A stretch of DNA of 64,000 nucleotides from Botrimarina hoheduenensis (GCF_007859815.1 NZ_SJPH01000002.1:756001-820000), one strand, 5' to 3'; counted from the stretch's first letter, positions 28,911 through 38,962 are shown. The notes: generated by a model not told the origin, from the letters alone. Translations and numbers: made by a program.

Positions 28911-29342
28911 ATGACCTTACTTGCGCTCCCGCTGCGCTCCGCTCGTCCCGACCGTTTGCTCCAAATCCTGAGCGGCGGACAACGCCGCGAGGAACGGCGT
29001 CTCGGGCTACGAGAAGACTTTGCCTATCGGCTCCGGGTCGAAGCCGTGGCGGAGGGACGGCGCGACGAGTTGCGCAGCGGGGAGGAAGCGGTTTATGTGA
29101 CGGGTCGCGACCTAGAACAGACCGGCATCGGTTTCCGCCACGACCAACCGCTGGCGTTTAGTCGCTTGCGGTTGGTCGCGGCGGACGATGGCCTGCTTGC
29201 CATGGGGTTGGGAGACCTGCGCATCGAGGTTTTGGTGCGGTGGTGCCGCTTTCGAGGGGCCGCTGGCTACGAAAGCGGCGGAAGAATCTTGCGCTGCTCG
29301 ATCGATCTGCCGGTCGATCTTCCTGGCACCCTCTCGCGCTGA
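28911..29342 (+). CDS. PilZ-like domain protein
   Basis: 143 residues, soluble. VTGRDLEQTGIGFRHDQPL and, further on, VLVRWCRFRGAAGYESGGRIL match the beta-barrel signatures of PilZ (D-x-S-x-x-G and W-x(n)-G-x-x-F type). A basic N-terminal stretch (RREERRLGLREDF) occupies the place of the RxxxR c-di-GMP-binding motif, so nucleotide binding is possible but not assured. A single-domain PilZ could act as a c-di-GMP effector. No partner is visible. Confidence 0.55.
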   Translation: MTLLALPLRSARPDRLLQILSGGQRREERRLGLREDFAYRLRVEAVAEGRRDELRSGEEAVYVTGRDLEQTGIGFRHDQPLAFSRLRLVAADDGLLAMGLGDLRIEVLVRWCRFRGAAGYESGGRILRCSIDLPVDLPGTLSR

Positions 29343-29378
29343 CGAGCACGATCGCGGCTTGGCCGTCGTGCTCGTCAG
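29339..29378 (+). terminator. 13-bp hairpin overlapping the PilZ-like stop codon
   Basis: CTGACGAGCACGA (29339-29351) pairs perfectly with 29366-29378, with a smaller CGGC-TTG-GCCG hairpin inside the loop. The stop codon TGA lies in the left arm. No T-run follows, so it could protect the mRNA end rather than terminate. Confidence 0.55.
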
Positions 29379-29615
29379 CGCTGCGCGCTTGGGGAATGCG
29401 TGCGCAAGCCGACTCAGCTTGCGTTACCGGGCGGTGTTGTCGCTGACGCCGGTCTTGTCTCTACCGAGGAGTGGCTCGTGTGGTTAGACTAGGGTCAACC
29501 TAGCGATCTACGCCGCGACGGCGTTGTTCGACACCCGGTCCGCGTCGCCCCGGCGTACGCTCGGCTCCCTGCAGCCGAGTGACGCTCTTTTCTCAGGCAC
29601 GCGGAGACCTTGTCC

Positions 29616-31694
29616 ATGAACGGTTTTTCCCCCGCGGAGCTGCCGGCTCCGTCTTCGATTCGCGCCCTGTGCTTGTGCGGGCATGCGGGTGCTGGCAAGA
29701 CCACCCTTTGTGAGCGACTGCTCTTTCACGCGGGCGAGATAAAGCGCCTGGGCAGCGTCGAACAGGGCAACACGGTCTCTGACTACGCCGAAGAAGAACG
29801 GCTCCACGGCCATTCGCTGCAGCCAAGCGTCATGCACTTCGACTACGAGGGGCACCACGTCAATCTGATCGACACGCCCGGCGTCAGCGATTTCATCGGC
29901 CACGCGATCGCCTGCTTCCCCGCGGTCGAGTCGGTAGTGCTTGTGATCGACGCCACCAAAGGGATCGAGAGTGAAACCCGGCGGCTGATGCGTGTCGCCA
30001 CCCAGCGGCGTTTGCCACGGATGATCGTCGTCAACAAGATCGACGTCCCGGATCTTGACCTGGCGGGCCTGACGGATCAGATCCGCGAGGCGTTCGGCGC
30101 GGTCTGCTTGCCGATCAACCTGCCGACGTCTGACTGCTCATCGGTGATCGAAGTCTTTGAGCACGACGCTCACGAGCCGACCGCCTTCAGTTCCGCCGAG
30201 GCGGCGCACACCCAGATCGTCGAGCAGGTGGTCGAGGTCGATGACACGCTTACCGAGCGTTATCTGGATGGCGGCGAAGGGCGGCTCGACCCGCAAGCGT
30301 TGCACGACGCGTTTGAGAAAGCCCTCCGCGAAGGGCAGCTCGTGCCGATTGTTTACGCTTCCGCCAAGAGCGGGGCCGGCATTCAGCATCTGTTGCACGT
30401 TACCGCGTCGCTCCTGCCCAGCCCGCTCGAAGGCAACCCGCGTCCGTTTGTCAGCGGTTCGCAGCCGCTCATTGCCCAGTGCGACGCTGACCAGCCCACC
30501 CTCGCCCATGTCTTTCGCGTGGCTACCGATCGGCACATCGGCAAGCTGAGCGTTTTTCGCGTGCATCAGGGGGTCGTTCGGGCACGCTCGGAGTTGTACC
30601 TCAATGACTCACGCAAACCGATCCGGGTGGGGCACGTGATGCGCCTGCAGGGCAAGGAGCATCGCGAGACCGACGCCATCGGCCCCGGCGAGATCGGCGC
30701 GCTCTCTAAACTGGACGAGATCCACTTCGACGCGGTGCTCCACGACGGCGCGACGCCCGAGAATCCGCCGCACATCGTCCCGTTGCCCCTGCCCCGGCCC
30801 ATGTACGGACTGGCTGTCGAGCTCAAGCGTCACGCCGACGAAACCAAGTTCTCCAACGCCATCCAGAAGCTGCAAGAAGAGGACCCCTGCCTTGTGCTGG
30901 AACGCATCGCGGCCACCAAGCAGACCGTGCTGCGCGGCCTGGGTGAGCTGCACCTGCGCGTGGTGATCGAACGGCTTGATGCGCAATACGGCGTGCAACT
31001 GATCACCTCACCGCCGATGATCGCTTATCAAGAGACGATCAGCTCCCCGGCCGAGGGGCACTATCGGCACAAGAAGCAGACCGGCGGGGCCGGGCAGTTT
31101 GGCGAGGTCTCTTTACGCGTCAGCCCCCTGCCCGAAGACCATCCCAGCGGCTTCGAGTTCGAGAACATGACCGTCGGCGGCTCGATCCCCCGCCAGTTCA
31201 TGCCCGCCATCGAGAAGGGAATCCGGCAGGTGCTCGACGACGGTGCCGTGGCGGGCTACCCCCTGTCGGGGGTCCGCGTCGAGGTGTTTGACGGCAAGCA
31301 TCACGAGGTAGACAGCAAAGAGATCGCCTTTATCACGGCCGGCAAGAAGGCCTTCCTCGAAGCGATCCACCACGCGGCGCCGGTGCTGCTGGAGCCGTTC
31401 GTGGCCCTCGAGGTGACCGCCCCGCAGCAGTACATGGGAGACATCACGGGCGATATCGCCACGCGCCGTGGCCGGGTGAGCGACTCGCTCATGCAAACCG
31501 ACGCCTGTGTCATCAAGGCCGTGGTGCCGATGAGCGAGCTGCAGGAGTACTCCACGCGGCTCAAGAGCCTCACGGCCGGCGCGGGCGTGTTTGCCATGGA
31601 ATACAGCCACAACGAACCGGCCCCGCCAAACGTACAACAGGAAGTCGTGGCGGCGTATAGGGCGAATGGTAAAGCCGAGCCCGCGGGGGTGTGA
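29616..31694 (+). CDS. elongation factor G-like GTPase (EF-G paralogue)
   Basis: 692 residues. GHAGAGKTTL P-loop, DTPGVSDF, and NKIDVPDLD make the G domain. Domains II-V follow, with EF-G domain IV/V blocks (GGAGQFGEVSLRV, QQYMGDITGDIATRRGRV). Sequence drift in switch I (EQGNTVSDYAEEERLHGHS) and elsewhere places it in the EF-G-like/FusA2 group rather than the main translocase. Such paralogues may act in ribosome recycling, rescue or regulation; the role here is unknown. GGAG lies 9 bases before the ATG. Confidence 0.88.
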   Translation: MNGFSPAELPAPSSIRALCLCGHAGAGKTTLCERLLFHAGEIKRLGSVEQGNTVSDYAEEERLHGHSLQPSVMHFDYEGHHVNLIDTPGVSDFIGHAIACFPAVESVVLVIDATKGIESETRRLMRVATQRRLPRMIVVNKIDVPDLDLAGLTDQIREAFGAVCLPINLPTSDCSSVIEVFEHDAHEPTAFSSAEAAHTQIVEQVVEVDDTLTERYLDGGEGRLDPQALHDAFEKALREGQLVPIVYASAKSGAGIQHLLHVTASLLPSPLEGNPRPFVSGSQPLIAQCDADQPTLAHVFRVATDRHIGKLSVFRVHQGVVRARSELYLNDSRKPIRVGHVMRLQGKEHRETDAIGPGEIGALSKLDEIHFDAVLHDGATPENPPHIVPLPLPRPMYGLAVELKRHADETKFSNAIQKLQEEDPCLVLERIAATKQTVLRGLGELHLRVVIERLDAQYGVQLITSPPMIAYQETISSPAEGHYRHKKQTGGAGQFGEVSLRVSPLPEDHPSGFEFENMTVGGSIPRQFMPAIEKGIRQVLDDGAVAGYPLSGVRVEVFDGKHHEVDSKEIAFITAGKKAFLEAIHHAAPVLLEPFVALEVTAPQQYMGDITGDIATRRGRVSDSLMQTDACVIKAVVPMSELQEYSTRLKSLTAGAGVFAMEYSHNEPAPPNVQQEVVAAYRANGKAEPAGV

Positions 31695-31771
31695 GCGGGG
31701 GTTGCCGCTCCCTAATTAAAAGAGGTCATGCCAACATCTGTGCGAGAGAGGCGGGTTAGAATTACTGCACT

Positions 31772-31814
31772 AGGTTTCATGCCCCTACGTTTCACGTTTT
31801 GGGCATGAAAACCT
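31772..31814 (+). terminator. inverted repeat downstream of the EF-G-like gene
   Basis: AGGTTTCATGCCC (31772-31784) pairs with 31801-31814 with a single bulged base; 16-base loop. It is followed by C-rich rather than T-rich sequence, so factor-independent termination is doubtful. It marks the left boundary of the accessory patch. Confidence 0.45.
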
Positions 31815-31965
31815 GCCTCCCCCCCAAAGGGTGTCGGCGTCACGTCGCGGTCACGCTCTGGCACGGCTGCGGAGGGATGCAACTACGAGCAGGCCGCCGC
31901 TCATCGCCGCGGACAGATTGGGTGGTGCAATCGACAACGGCACATTCGGCCCCTGGGGATAGAGC

Positions 31966-32403
31966 ATGAGCGAATCGACAGAAGCACCTTGGCGAAGCGA
32001 CTGGAGTCTCTTCATTGATGAACTTGCTGACTGCCTGCGGGCCAGTGAGGACACCGATGGGCTTGCTCGCCGGTTCGGGAACCAGAGCGTCGAGTGGGAA
32101 GGCGTCTTGGATCGCAAGCAGATCGACGAGTTGGCTCCCTCGGTAAATCTAGCATTGCCCGAGAAGCATATTGATTTCGGCGATGGGCGGGTGGCCATGC
32201 TCAAGAGCGTTAGCCTGCCTCTTGCCGACTCAGCGATCGCCGGTTGGCAACAGATCGCCGAAGGCACAATGGTCAAGTTCTCAGCTATGGTCGGGGCTGG
32301 GGTGTCTCCCTTTCCTCCCGTTGAAGTTACGAATCTCAGGAGCGGGAAGACCATCGTGATGATACGGCTCTCGGAAGGTGCCATCGTACGGATTAACAAG
32401 TAA
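31966..32403 (+). CDS. hypothetical protein, possible polymorphic-toxin-locus component
   Basis: 145 residues, acidic, soluble, no recognised domain. Helical first half, beta-rich second half (TMVKFSAMVGAGVSPFPPVE, then GKTIVMIRL). Its stop falls just before the toxin remnant frame, and its base composition looks less GC-biased than the core genes. Immunity proteins are often such small, fast-evolving folds, so it may be an accessory immunity protein, but this is guesswork from location. Confidence 0.55.
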   Translation: MSESTEAPWRSDWSLFIDELADCLRASEDTDGLARRFGNQSVEWEGVLDRKQIDELAPSVNLALPEKHIDFGDGRVAMLKSVSLPLADSAIAGWQQIAEGTMVKFSAMVGAGVSPFPPVEVTNLRSGKTIVMIRLSEGAIVRINK

Positions 32404-32624
32404 CCCACCAACAGCCAAGCAAGTCGAGTGCGAAGCACCTTGACGACGCTGGCACTGCCGCAAGAGGGACATATGGATATGTGGAAGATTCTGTCGTTCA
32501 CTTCAATCCACAAACAAACCTCGCTGTTGTCTTGGATAAGGCAGGAAACTTTGTAACATGTTTCAAGCTCAAACCAGGAACACCGCAGTTTGACAAGTTC
32601 ATCAAAGATGGGTTCCTGAAATGA
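32397..32624 (+). pseudogene. remnant of a colicin-D-like toxin C-terminus
   Basis: A 75-codon frame opens after a stop at 32394 and has no plausible start. Its end (RGTYGYVEDSVVHFNPQTNL, VVLDKAGNFVTCFKLKPGT) resembles the C-terminus of colicin-D-type tRNase toxin domains: RGTY, HxFNP.TNL..V.D..GnF...wKL. KHLDDAG just before it resembles the start of the same domain, suggesting an internal loss of about 40 residues. The stop TGA overlaps the ATG of the immunity gene (ATGA), as in toxin-immunity pairs. Family assignment is by eye. Confidence 0.6.
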
Positions 32625-32905
32625 GCCAAAGATTACTCAAGTTCGCCGAAGATTTTCTTCAAAGGAAGACTCCTGTAGAAGATTTTGTAGACGCTTATGC
32701 CGATGCTTGGCGAACAGAGAGAGACAACAACGAGATCCTGGAAGATGACCCTATAACAAGCGAGAAGCTTTCAACTTTTTTTTGCTTGGTAGACCTGTAC
32801 AAACCTGATGAAGACCGAGAAGACTACGAGGTAGATGAGGCCGAGTTGCGCCTAAGGATGCAGCGAGTTTTTGATGGTGAATTGGATGAACCCAACAACC
32901 GTTGA
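32621..32905 (+). CDS. colicin-D-type immunity protein
   Basis: 94 residues, strongly acidic and helical. LLKFAEDFLQRKTPVEDFVDAY at the start and YKPDEDREDYEVDEAELRLR near the end fit the colicin D immunity/self-protective family (cf. the xPDxDRxxYEIDxxxL pattern). It would neutralise a cognate tRNase by covering its active site. It is intact while its toxin partner is decayed, so it may now be an orphan immunity gene that protects against related neighbours. Start overlaps the toxin-remnant stop. Confidence 0.7.
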   Translation: MSQRLLKFAEDFLQRKTPVEDFVDAYADAWRTERDNNEILEDDPITSEKLSTFFCLVDLYKPDEDREDYEVDEAELRLRMQRVFDGELDEPNNR

Positions 32906-32933
32906 TTCCGACCGGCCCCGACGCCGGGCAGGT

Positions 32934-33002
32934 TGGATTGTGGGGTCCCCACGAAAATCCGAGGTCGCTCTCTGCGGATAGGGCTCTACCACCCACAATC
33001 CA
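32934..33002. repeat. 11-bp inverted repeat, 47-base spacer
   Basis: TGGATTGTGGG (32934-32944) and its exact complement (32992-33002). It sits between the immunity gene and the IS3 fragment. It could be a mobile-element end or an extended hairpin; no target duplication was found. Confidence 0.4.
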
Positions 33003-33109
33003 GCAGGCCGCTCATCCCCGGCTGCTCGAACCCCACCCAGCCCCTTCAAACCAGTCCGCGGTCTGATATCGAAGATCAGGGCGTCAGGACACCCTTGAAG
33101 GAGGTTACG

Positions 33110-33220
33110 ATGCCCAGAGGGAAGAAGCATACGGCGGAGGAGATCATCGGGAAGCTCCGCGCAGCGGAGGTGCTGCTCTCGCAAGGGAGCACCCAGGAGC
33201 AAGCCGCCCGGTCGATTGGA
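33110..33220 (+). pseudogene. truncated IS3-family transposase OrfA
   Basis: MPRGKKHTAEEIIGKLRAAE... runs 37 residues in the N-terminal helix-turn-helix of IS3-type OrfA, then stops matching at SIG, where the recognition helix (usually GVS.QTYYRW) should follow. AAGGAGG precedes the ATG, so the start is original. The break at about 33220 coincides with the beginning of IS630-related sequence, so the insertion or a deletion cut it. OrfB is absent. Confidence 0.75.
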
Positions 33221-33275
33221 AGTGCATTAGGCTGTAGCTTGAATGACTCCGTCGTCTTCAACCCCGGAGGCCCCT

Positions 33276-33916
33276 ATGTCACGCGGCAATAAGATCCCGG
33301 TGCCGGAAGCGCCCGAGTGGCCGGCGGAGATGTCGCGGAAGAACGCGCGCGTTGGGCCCGCCGCGTGAAACGGACCGATCCGCGTCGGCTGATCTTCCTC
33401 GACGAGAGCGGCGTGCGGGTCGGCATGAAGCGGCTCTACGGCCGCAGCGCGAAGGGCTGGCGGGTCGTGGACCGGGCCTCGGGCGGCCACTGGCAGACGC
33501 ACACGATGACCGCGGCGATCGGCCTGGGCGGCGTCATCACGGCGATGGTGACCAAGAAGGCGATTAACTCGATCACGTTCCTCGGCTTCATCGAAGAGTT
33601 CTTGGCCCCGCAGCTCAAGCCGGGCGACCTGGTCGTGATGGACAACCTGGCGGTCCACAAAGTGAAGGGCGTCGAAGAGGCCCTTCAAGTGGTCGGGGCC
33701 CGGGCTTGGTTCCTGCCTCCCTACTCGCCCGACTTCAACCCGATCGAGCAGGCGTGGTCCCAAGCGAAGAGCTGGTTACGAAAGAAGTCGCCGCCTACCT
33801 TCGACGCCTTGGTGCAAGCGATCGGAGACGCCCTGCGTCGTGTCACTCCAACCCACTGCCAAAACTACTTCGCCAACGCCGGCTACCGCGTTCCTCCAAA
33901 GAGCAAAACGCTCTAG
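33276..33916 (+). mobile_element. IS630-family transposase remnant
   Basis: A 30-codon N-terminal piece (MSRGNKIPVPEAPEWPAEMS, 33276-33368) lies in one frame. The DDE half lies in another frame (33317-33916): RLIFLDESGVRVG, VVMDNLAVHK and LPPYSPDFNPIEQAW give the Asp, Asp and Glu of the IS630 catalytic triad. The DNA-binding middle of the usual two-frame IS630 transposase is missing, so it is probably inactive. I could not define terminal inverted repeats with certainty. Confidence 0.8.
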
Positions 33917-34022
33917 ACGGCAGGGGACGGGAACGCCGGGTGCCCGGCGTCCTCGGTCGGACAAGCCGGGCAGCGGCCCCCCTCGGATTGCGAGTCGATC
34001 GCTTGATGCGTTGCAGCGCTGC

Positions 34023-34436
34023 TTACTTCACCGCGGCGGCGCCGGCTTCGGCCACGGTGTGGTCGTTCTCCACCGAACTGCCGCTCACGCCGATGGCACC
34101 GATCACCTCGCCGGCGGCGTTCTTGATCGGCAGGCCGCCGGGGAACGTGATCAGCCCGCCGTTGCTGTGCTCGATGCCAAACAGCGGGCCCCCCGGCTGC
34201 GAGAGCTGACCGATCGCCCCGGTCGGCATGTCGAAGTAGCGGGCCGTGCGGGCCTTGATTTGGCTGATGTCGATCGACCCCTGCCAGGCACCATCCTCGC
34301 GCGCGAACGCTGTGAGATTGCCCCCCGCATCGACCACGGCGATATCCATCAGCGTGCCGATCGCTTGCGACTTCTCGATCGCGGCGGCAACGGCGGCTTG
34401 GGCTTGTTTGAGCGTGATCCCTACGGCGGACGGCAT
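34023..34436 (-). CDS. GlcG/HbpS family heme-binding-like protein
   Basis: 137 residues. The DUF336/HbpS pattern is clear: [60 protein letters not shown] and [20 protein letters not shown]. Members bind heme or act beside glycolate/diol metabolism genes. No such genes are next door, so the role is open. The start MPSAVGI removes an unlikely Cys-rich head. It diverges from the polymerase gene. Confidence 0.88.
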   Translation of the reverse strand: MPSAVGITLKQAQAAVAAAIEKSQAIGTLMDIAVVDAGGNLTAFAREDGAWQGSIDISQIKARTARYFDMPTGAIGQLSQPGGPLFGIEHSNGGLITFPGGLPIKNAAGEVIGAIGVSGSSVENDHTVAEAGAAAVK

Positions 34437-34518
34437 GGCGGCGGTTCCTAAAGCGTGTGCGATCGGCGAGCAGCAGCAGCGGCTCGCCCGGGAAAAAATA
34501 GTCTCTGGCAAAAGTTGA

Positions 34519-34547
34519 TTGACGGCCCCCCCCGCGGTCGATAGTGT
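34519..34547 (+). promoter_or_regulatory. candidate promoter of the Y-family polymerase gene
   Basis: TTGACG (34519-34524) and TAGTGT (34542-34547) are 17 bases apart, a good sigma-70 spacing. A TACA-AA-TGTA palindrome (34547-34556) overlaps the -10 end and the start region and could be an operator such as a LexA site. Transcription would begin about at the ATG, implying a leaderless or near-leaderless mRNA. Confidence 0.4.
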
Positions 34548-34555
34548 ACAAATGT

Positions 34556-35827
34556 ATGCACCGCGTCGATTGGCTCTTTCTCGATATGAACGCCTTCTTC
34601 GCCTCGGCGGAGCAGCACCTGCGGCCCGAGCTGCGCGGACGGCCCGTGGCGGTCGTGCCGACCATGACCGACCGCACCTGCTGCATCGCCGTCAGCTACG
34701 AGGCGCGGCCGTACGGGATCAAGACCGGTACGAACGTGGGCGAGGCGCGCCGCCGGTGCCCCGGCATCGCGCTCATCCGGGGCAACCACGAGGACTATGT
34801 CACGCTGCATCACGAGATCGTTCGCGTGGTCAACACGGTGCTGCCCGTCGAGATGGTGTGCTCGATCGATGAGATGGCCTGCCGCCTGGACCCCCGCCAG
34901 CGATCGGTGGACGAGGCGGTGCGGGTGGCCGAGCGGGTCAAGCGCGCGATTGCCGAGGAGATCGGCCCGGCGCTGCGGTGCTCGGTCGGGCTCGCGACCA
35001 ACCGCTTTTTGGCGAAGGTTGCCAGCAACTTGCAGAAGCCCAACGGCCTGAGTGTCATCGTGCGCGAGGAGTTGCCCCAGCGGCTGTACGGTTTGGCGCT
35101 GGATGATTTCCCGGGGATCGGTTCGCGGATGCTGCGCCGGCTGCAGAACCGCGGCGTGCGCACCACGCGGCAGCTGACCGCCCTGTCGCGCGTGGACCTG
35201 CGTGAGGTGTGGGGGAGCGTCATCGGAGAGCACTGGTGGCACGCGTTGCGGGGCGACGAGGTGGCCCCGACGCCCACCACGCGGCGCAGCCTGGGCCACT
35301 CGCACGTGCTGCCCCCCGCCCTGCGGACCGACGACGGAGCGAAGGGGGTGCTCGTTCGGCTCACGCACAAGGCCGCGGCCCGGTTGCGCAAGATCGGCTA
35401 CGTTGCCGGGCGGTTTGAGGTAGGGGTTGGTTACGCGGGCGAAGACGGCTGGCGAGCGCGGAGCAATCTGAGCCGCGTGAACGACACGCCCACGCTGCTC
35501 AAGGCGCTCGAGACCCTCTGGCGCGAACGGCCCCTGGAGGGTGTTCCCTTCCGCGTGGGGGTGACGCTCACGCGGCTGAGCCTTGCTCACCGCGAAGCGC
35601 TGCCGCTGTTTGCCGAGGATCGTCAAGCGCACAGCGCTGCACGCACCATGGACGCGGTCAACGCCAAGTTTGGCGTCAACTCGATCTACCTGGCTTCGAT
35701 GCACGAAGCGCGAACCACCGCCCCCATGCGGATCGCCTTCATGCACATCCCCGATCTCGACCCGGCGACCGAACTCACGCCGTTAGCCCCTGAGTCATGG
35801 GATCGGAGCCCCAAGAAAGGGGCGTAG
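34556..35827 (+). CDS. Y-family DNA polymerase (DinB/Pol IV-like)
   Basis: 423 residues. [15 protein letters not shown] holds the first catalytic Asp and steric-gate region, and [11 protein letters not shown] the second acidic pair. Palm, finger, thumb HhH ([19 protein letters not shown]) and little-finger domains follow. The acidic SIDEM matches Pol IV's SxDE. It should do translesion synthesis. The C-terminus diverges from E. coli DinB and ends without a clear clamp-binding motif. No imuA or dnaE2 beside it. ATG 34556 was chosen over GTG 34544. Confidence 0.9.
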   Translation: MHRVDWLFLDMNAFFASAEQHLRPELRGRPVAVVPTMTDRTCCIAVSYEARPYGIKTGTNVGEARRRCPGIALIRGNHEDYVTLHHEIVRVVNTVLPVEMVCSIDEMACRLDPRQRSVDEAVRVAERVKRAIAEEIGPALRCSVGLATNRFLAKVASNLQKPNGLSVIVREELPQRLYGLALDDFPGIGSRMLRRLQNRGVRTTRQLTALSRVDLREVWGSVIGEHWWHALRGDEVAPTPTTRRSLGHSHVLPPALRTDDGAKGVLVRLTHKAAARLRKIGYVAGRFEVGVGYAGEDGWRARSNLSRVNDTPTLLKALETLWRERPLEGVPFRVGVTLTRLSLAHREALPLFAEDRQAHSAARTMDAVNAKFGVNSIYLASMHEARTTAPMRIAFMHIPDLDPATELTPLAPESWDRSPKKGA

Positions 35828-35840
35828 ACCAACCGCGAGC

Positions 35841-36455
35841 TTACGCGATCGGGGGCCGCTCGCGGACCACCACGGCCGGATTGCCCGCGGCGATGGTGGC
35901 CGGCGGCACGTCGCGGTTGGCGACGCTCCCCGCCGAGAGGATCGCGTTGGTGCCCACCCGCACGCCACCCAGCAGGATCGCTTTCGCCCCCAGCCAAGCG
36001 CCGTTCTCGATCACGATCAAGCGCGTGATGAGGTCAAAGCTGCGCCGGCGGTGATCGTGGCTGCCCGTGCAGAAGTAAGTCCCCTGCGAGACGCACACGT
36101 TTTGGCCGATCGTTACGTCGGCCAGGTTATCGATCCACACGTCTTGGCCGATCCAGCAATGGTCACCGATTGTCAGCCGCCAGGGATACTTGATCCGCAC
36201 GTGCGGCTTGATCACCACGCCCTGGCCGATCTTGGCACCGAAGCAGCGGAGCACCGTTGGCTTGAGCCGCGTGAGCAGAAACCACCCTGACTCGAGCAAC
36301 GCGAGACTGGTGAACCACCAGAGCAGTCGCACGATCGGGCCGCGGCCGGGTTGGTAGCCGCCGCTGGTGTAGCTTGCCAGATCGACCCCTGCCACGCCGC
36401 CGTGCGCCGGAGCATCTGCGGGAGCAAGCGGGTCGGGGGGTGAAACGTGGGGCAT
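35841..36455 (-). CDS. WcaF-like acetyltransferase (left-handed beta-helix)
   Basis: 204 residues. After a proline-rich head and a hydrophobic segment (RLLWWFTSLALLESGWFLLT), hexapeptide repeats start near residue 75 (VVIKPHVRIKYPWRLTIGDH) and run through NVCVSQGTYFCTGSHDH, with the catalytic-type His, to GVRVGTNAILSAGSV. The layout is that of WcaF/colanic-acid-type O-acetyltransferases. Substrate unknown, probably an exopolysaccharide sugar. Converges on the polymerase gene with 13 nt between stops. Confidence 0.87.
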   Translation of the reverse strand: MPHVSPPDPLAPADAPAHGGVAGVDLASYTSGGYQPGRGPIVRLLWWFTSLALLESGWFLLTRLKPTVLRCFGAKIGQGVVIKPHVRIKYPWRLTIGDHCWIGQDVWIDNLADVTIGQNVCVSQGTYFCTGSHDHRRRSFDLITRLIVIENGAWLGAKAILLGGVRVGTNAILSAGSVANRDVPPATIAAGNPAVVVRERPPIA

Positions 36456-36713
36456 CGAACGAAAACGGGGTTCGGGGGGACAGGGGGCCTGAAAGGATAG
36501 CTCACGGCCCCAGCGGACGAAGGTATTGCCCGGCGGGGTAACGACCGCTTCGACCAGCCAATCGGCCTGCCATATTGGCTGCCGGTTGAGCTTAAAGTCG
36601 GCTTGGACGGCGGCGGCTTGCGAGGCGCTGCGGGGTTAGACGCGGCTATTTGCGTAAAAAATCCATCGGTTCGTACCGGGACAGGCCGGCAGCAGGGACC
36701 CTGCACGCGGCGC

Positions 36714-36728
36714 TGGCACACCACTTGC
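36714..36728 (+). promoter_or_regulatory. sigma-54 (-24/-12) promoter match upstream of groEL1
   Basis: TGGCAC-N5-TTGC, with the GG and GC dinucleotides in the exact spacing of the RpoN consensus (TGGCACG-N4-TTGCW). It lies about 148 bases before the groEL1 start on the same strand, leaving a leader of roughly 135 bases with hairpins. No activator-binding repeats were identified, so the call rests on the promoter core. Confidence 0.6.
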
Positions 36729-36796
36729 GTTTCAGCTGGTGTGGAAAGGGTGCGCTGCCGCTTTTGGCAGGCCCTGCCGCTCCGCGTGATGCATGA

Positions 36797-36822
36797 CAGG
36801 CCATCGGGCCTGATGACTTTTT
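36797..36822 (+). terminator. hairpin with T-run in the groEL1 leader
   Basis: CAGGCC, loop ATCG, GGCCTG, then ATGACTTTTT. It resembles a short intrinsic terminator or attenuator lying between the sigma-54-type promoter and the groEL1 ribosome-binding site (TTGGAGG). Confidence 0.45.
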
Positions 36823-36875
36823 AGACCACTGAGCCCCCGGCTCACCCGTCAATCCTGCTTGGAGGATCTACAACC

Positions 36876-38570
<1,695 letters not shown>

Positions 38571-38659
38571 CCCGCCACGCGGTGTCGCACACGGTGATCT
38601 TCTGACAACAACCAACGCTTCTCAGGAAGCGATCAATCAAAAGTATCAAGGAAAAAAAC

Positions 38660-38962
38660 ATGGCCAAAGGCATCAAGCTGCGTCCGCTGGACGATCGTGT
38701 TGTGGTTTCCCCCCTCGCCGCCGAAGAGATGACCGCCGGTGGCATCGTGCTGCCCGACGCCGCACGCGAGAAGCCCCAGCGTGGCAAAGTGGTTGCGGTT
38801 GGCATCGGCAAGCTTCTCGACAGCGGCGCTCGTGGTGAGCTGTCGGTTGCGATTGGCGACGAAGTGATCTACGGCAAATACGGCGGGTCAGAGGTTGAGG
38901 TCGATGGCGAGGAGTACAAGATCCTCCGCGAGAGCGACATCCTGGCGAAGGTCACCGGCTGA
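38660..38962 (+). CDS. groES: co-chaperonin GroES
   Basis: 100 residues. [20 protein letters not shown] is the standard N-terminal strand, [20 protein letters not shown] the mobile loop region (here MTAGGIVLP), and [11 protein letters not shown] the C-terminal strand. Caps GroEL rings. Lies between two groEL genes, so it may serve both. Confidence 0.97.
   Translation: MAKGIKLRPLDDRVVVSPLAAEEMTAGGIVLPDAAREKPQRGKVVAVGIGKLLDSGARGELSVAIGDEVIYGKYGGSEVEVDGEEYKILRESDILAKVTG

Larger units (their letters stand above)
36456..36875. other. groEL1 upstream region
   Basis: About 420 bases. It contains a sigma-54-type promoter match (36714-36728), an inverted repeat CACACCA/TGGTGTG around it, and a CAGGCC-ATCG-GGCCTG hairpin with a T-run at 36797-36822. 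No CIRCE element was found. Confidence 0.5.

Noticed and set aside
31851-32513. 220-codon open frame on the - strand whose end looks slightly like a sorting tail
   Set aside because: Antisense to 31966-32403; the tail lacks a PEP motif, and the + strand pattern of adjoining toxin-immunity frames is more coherent.
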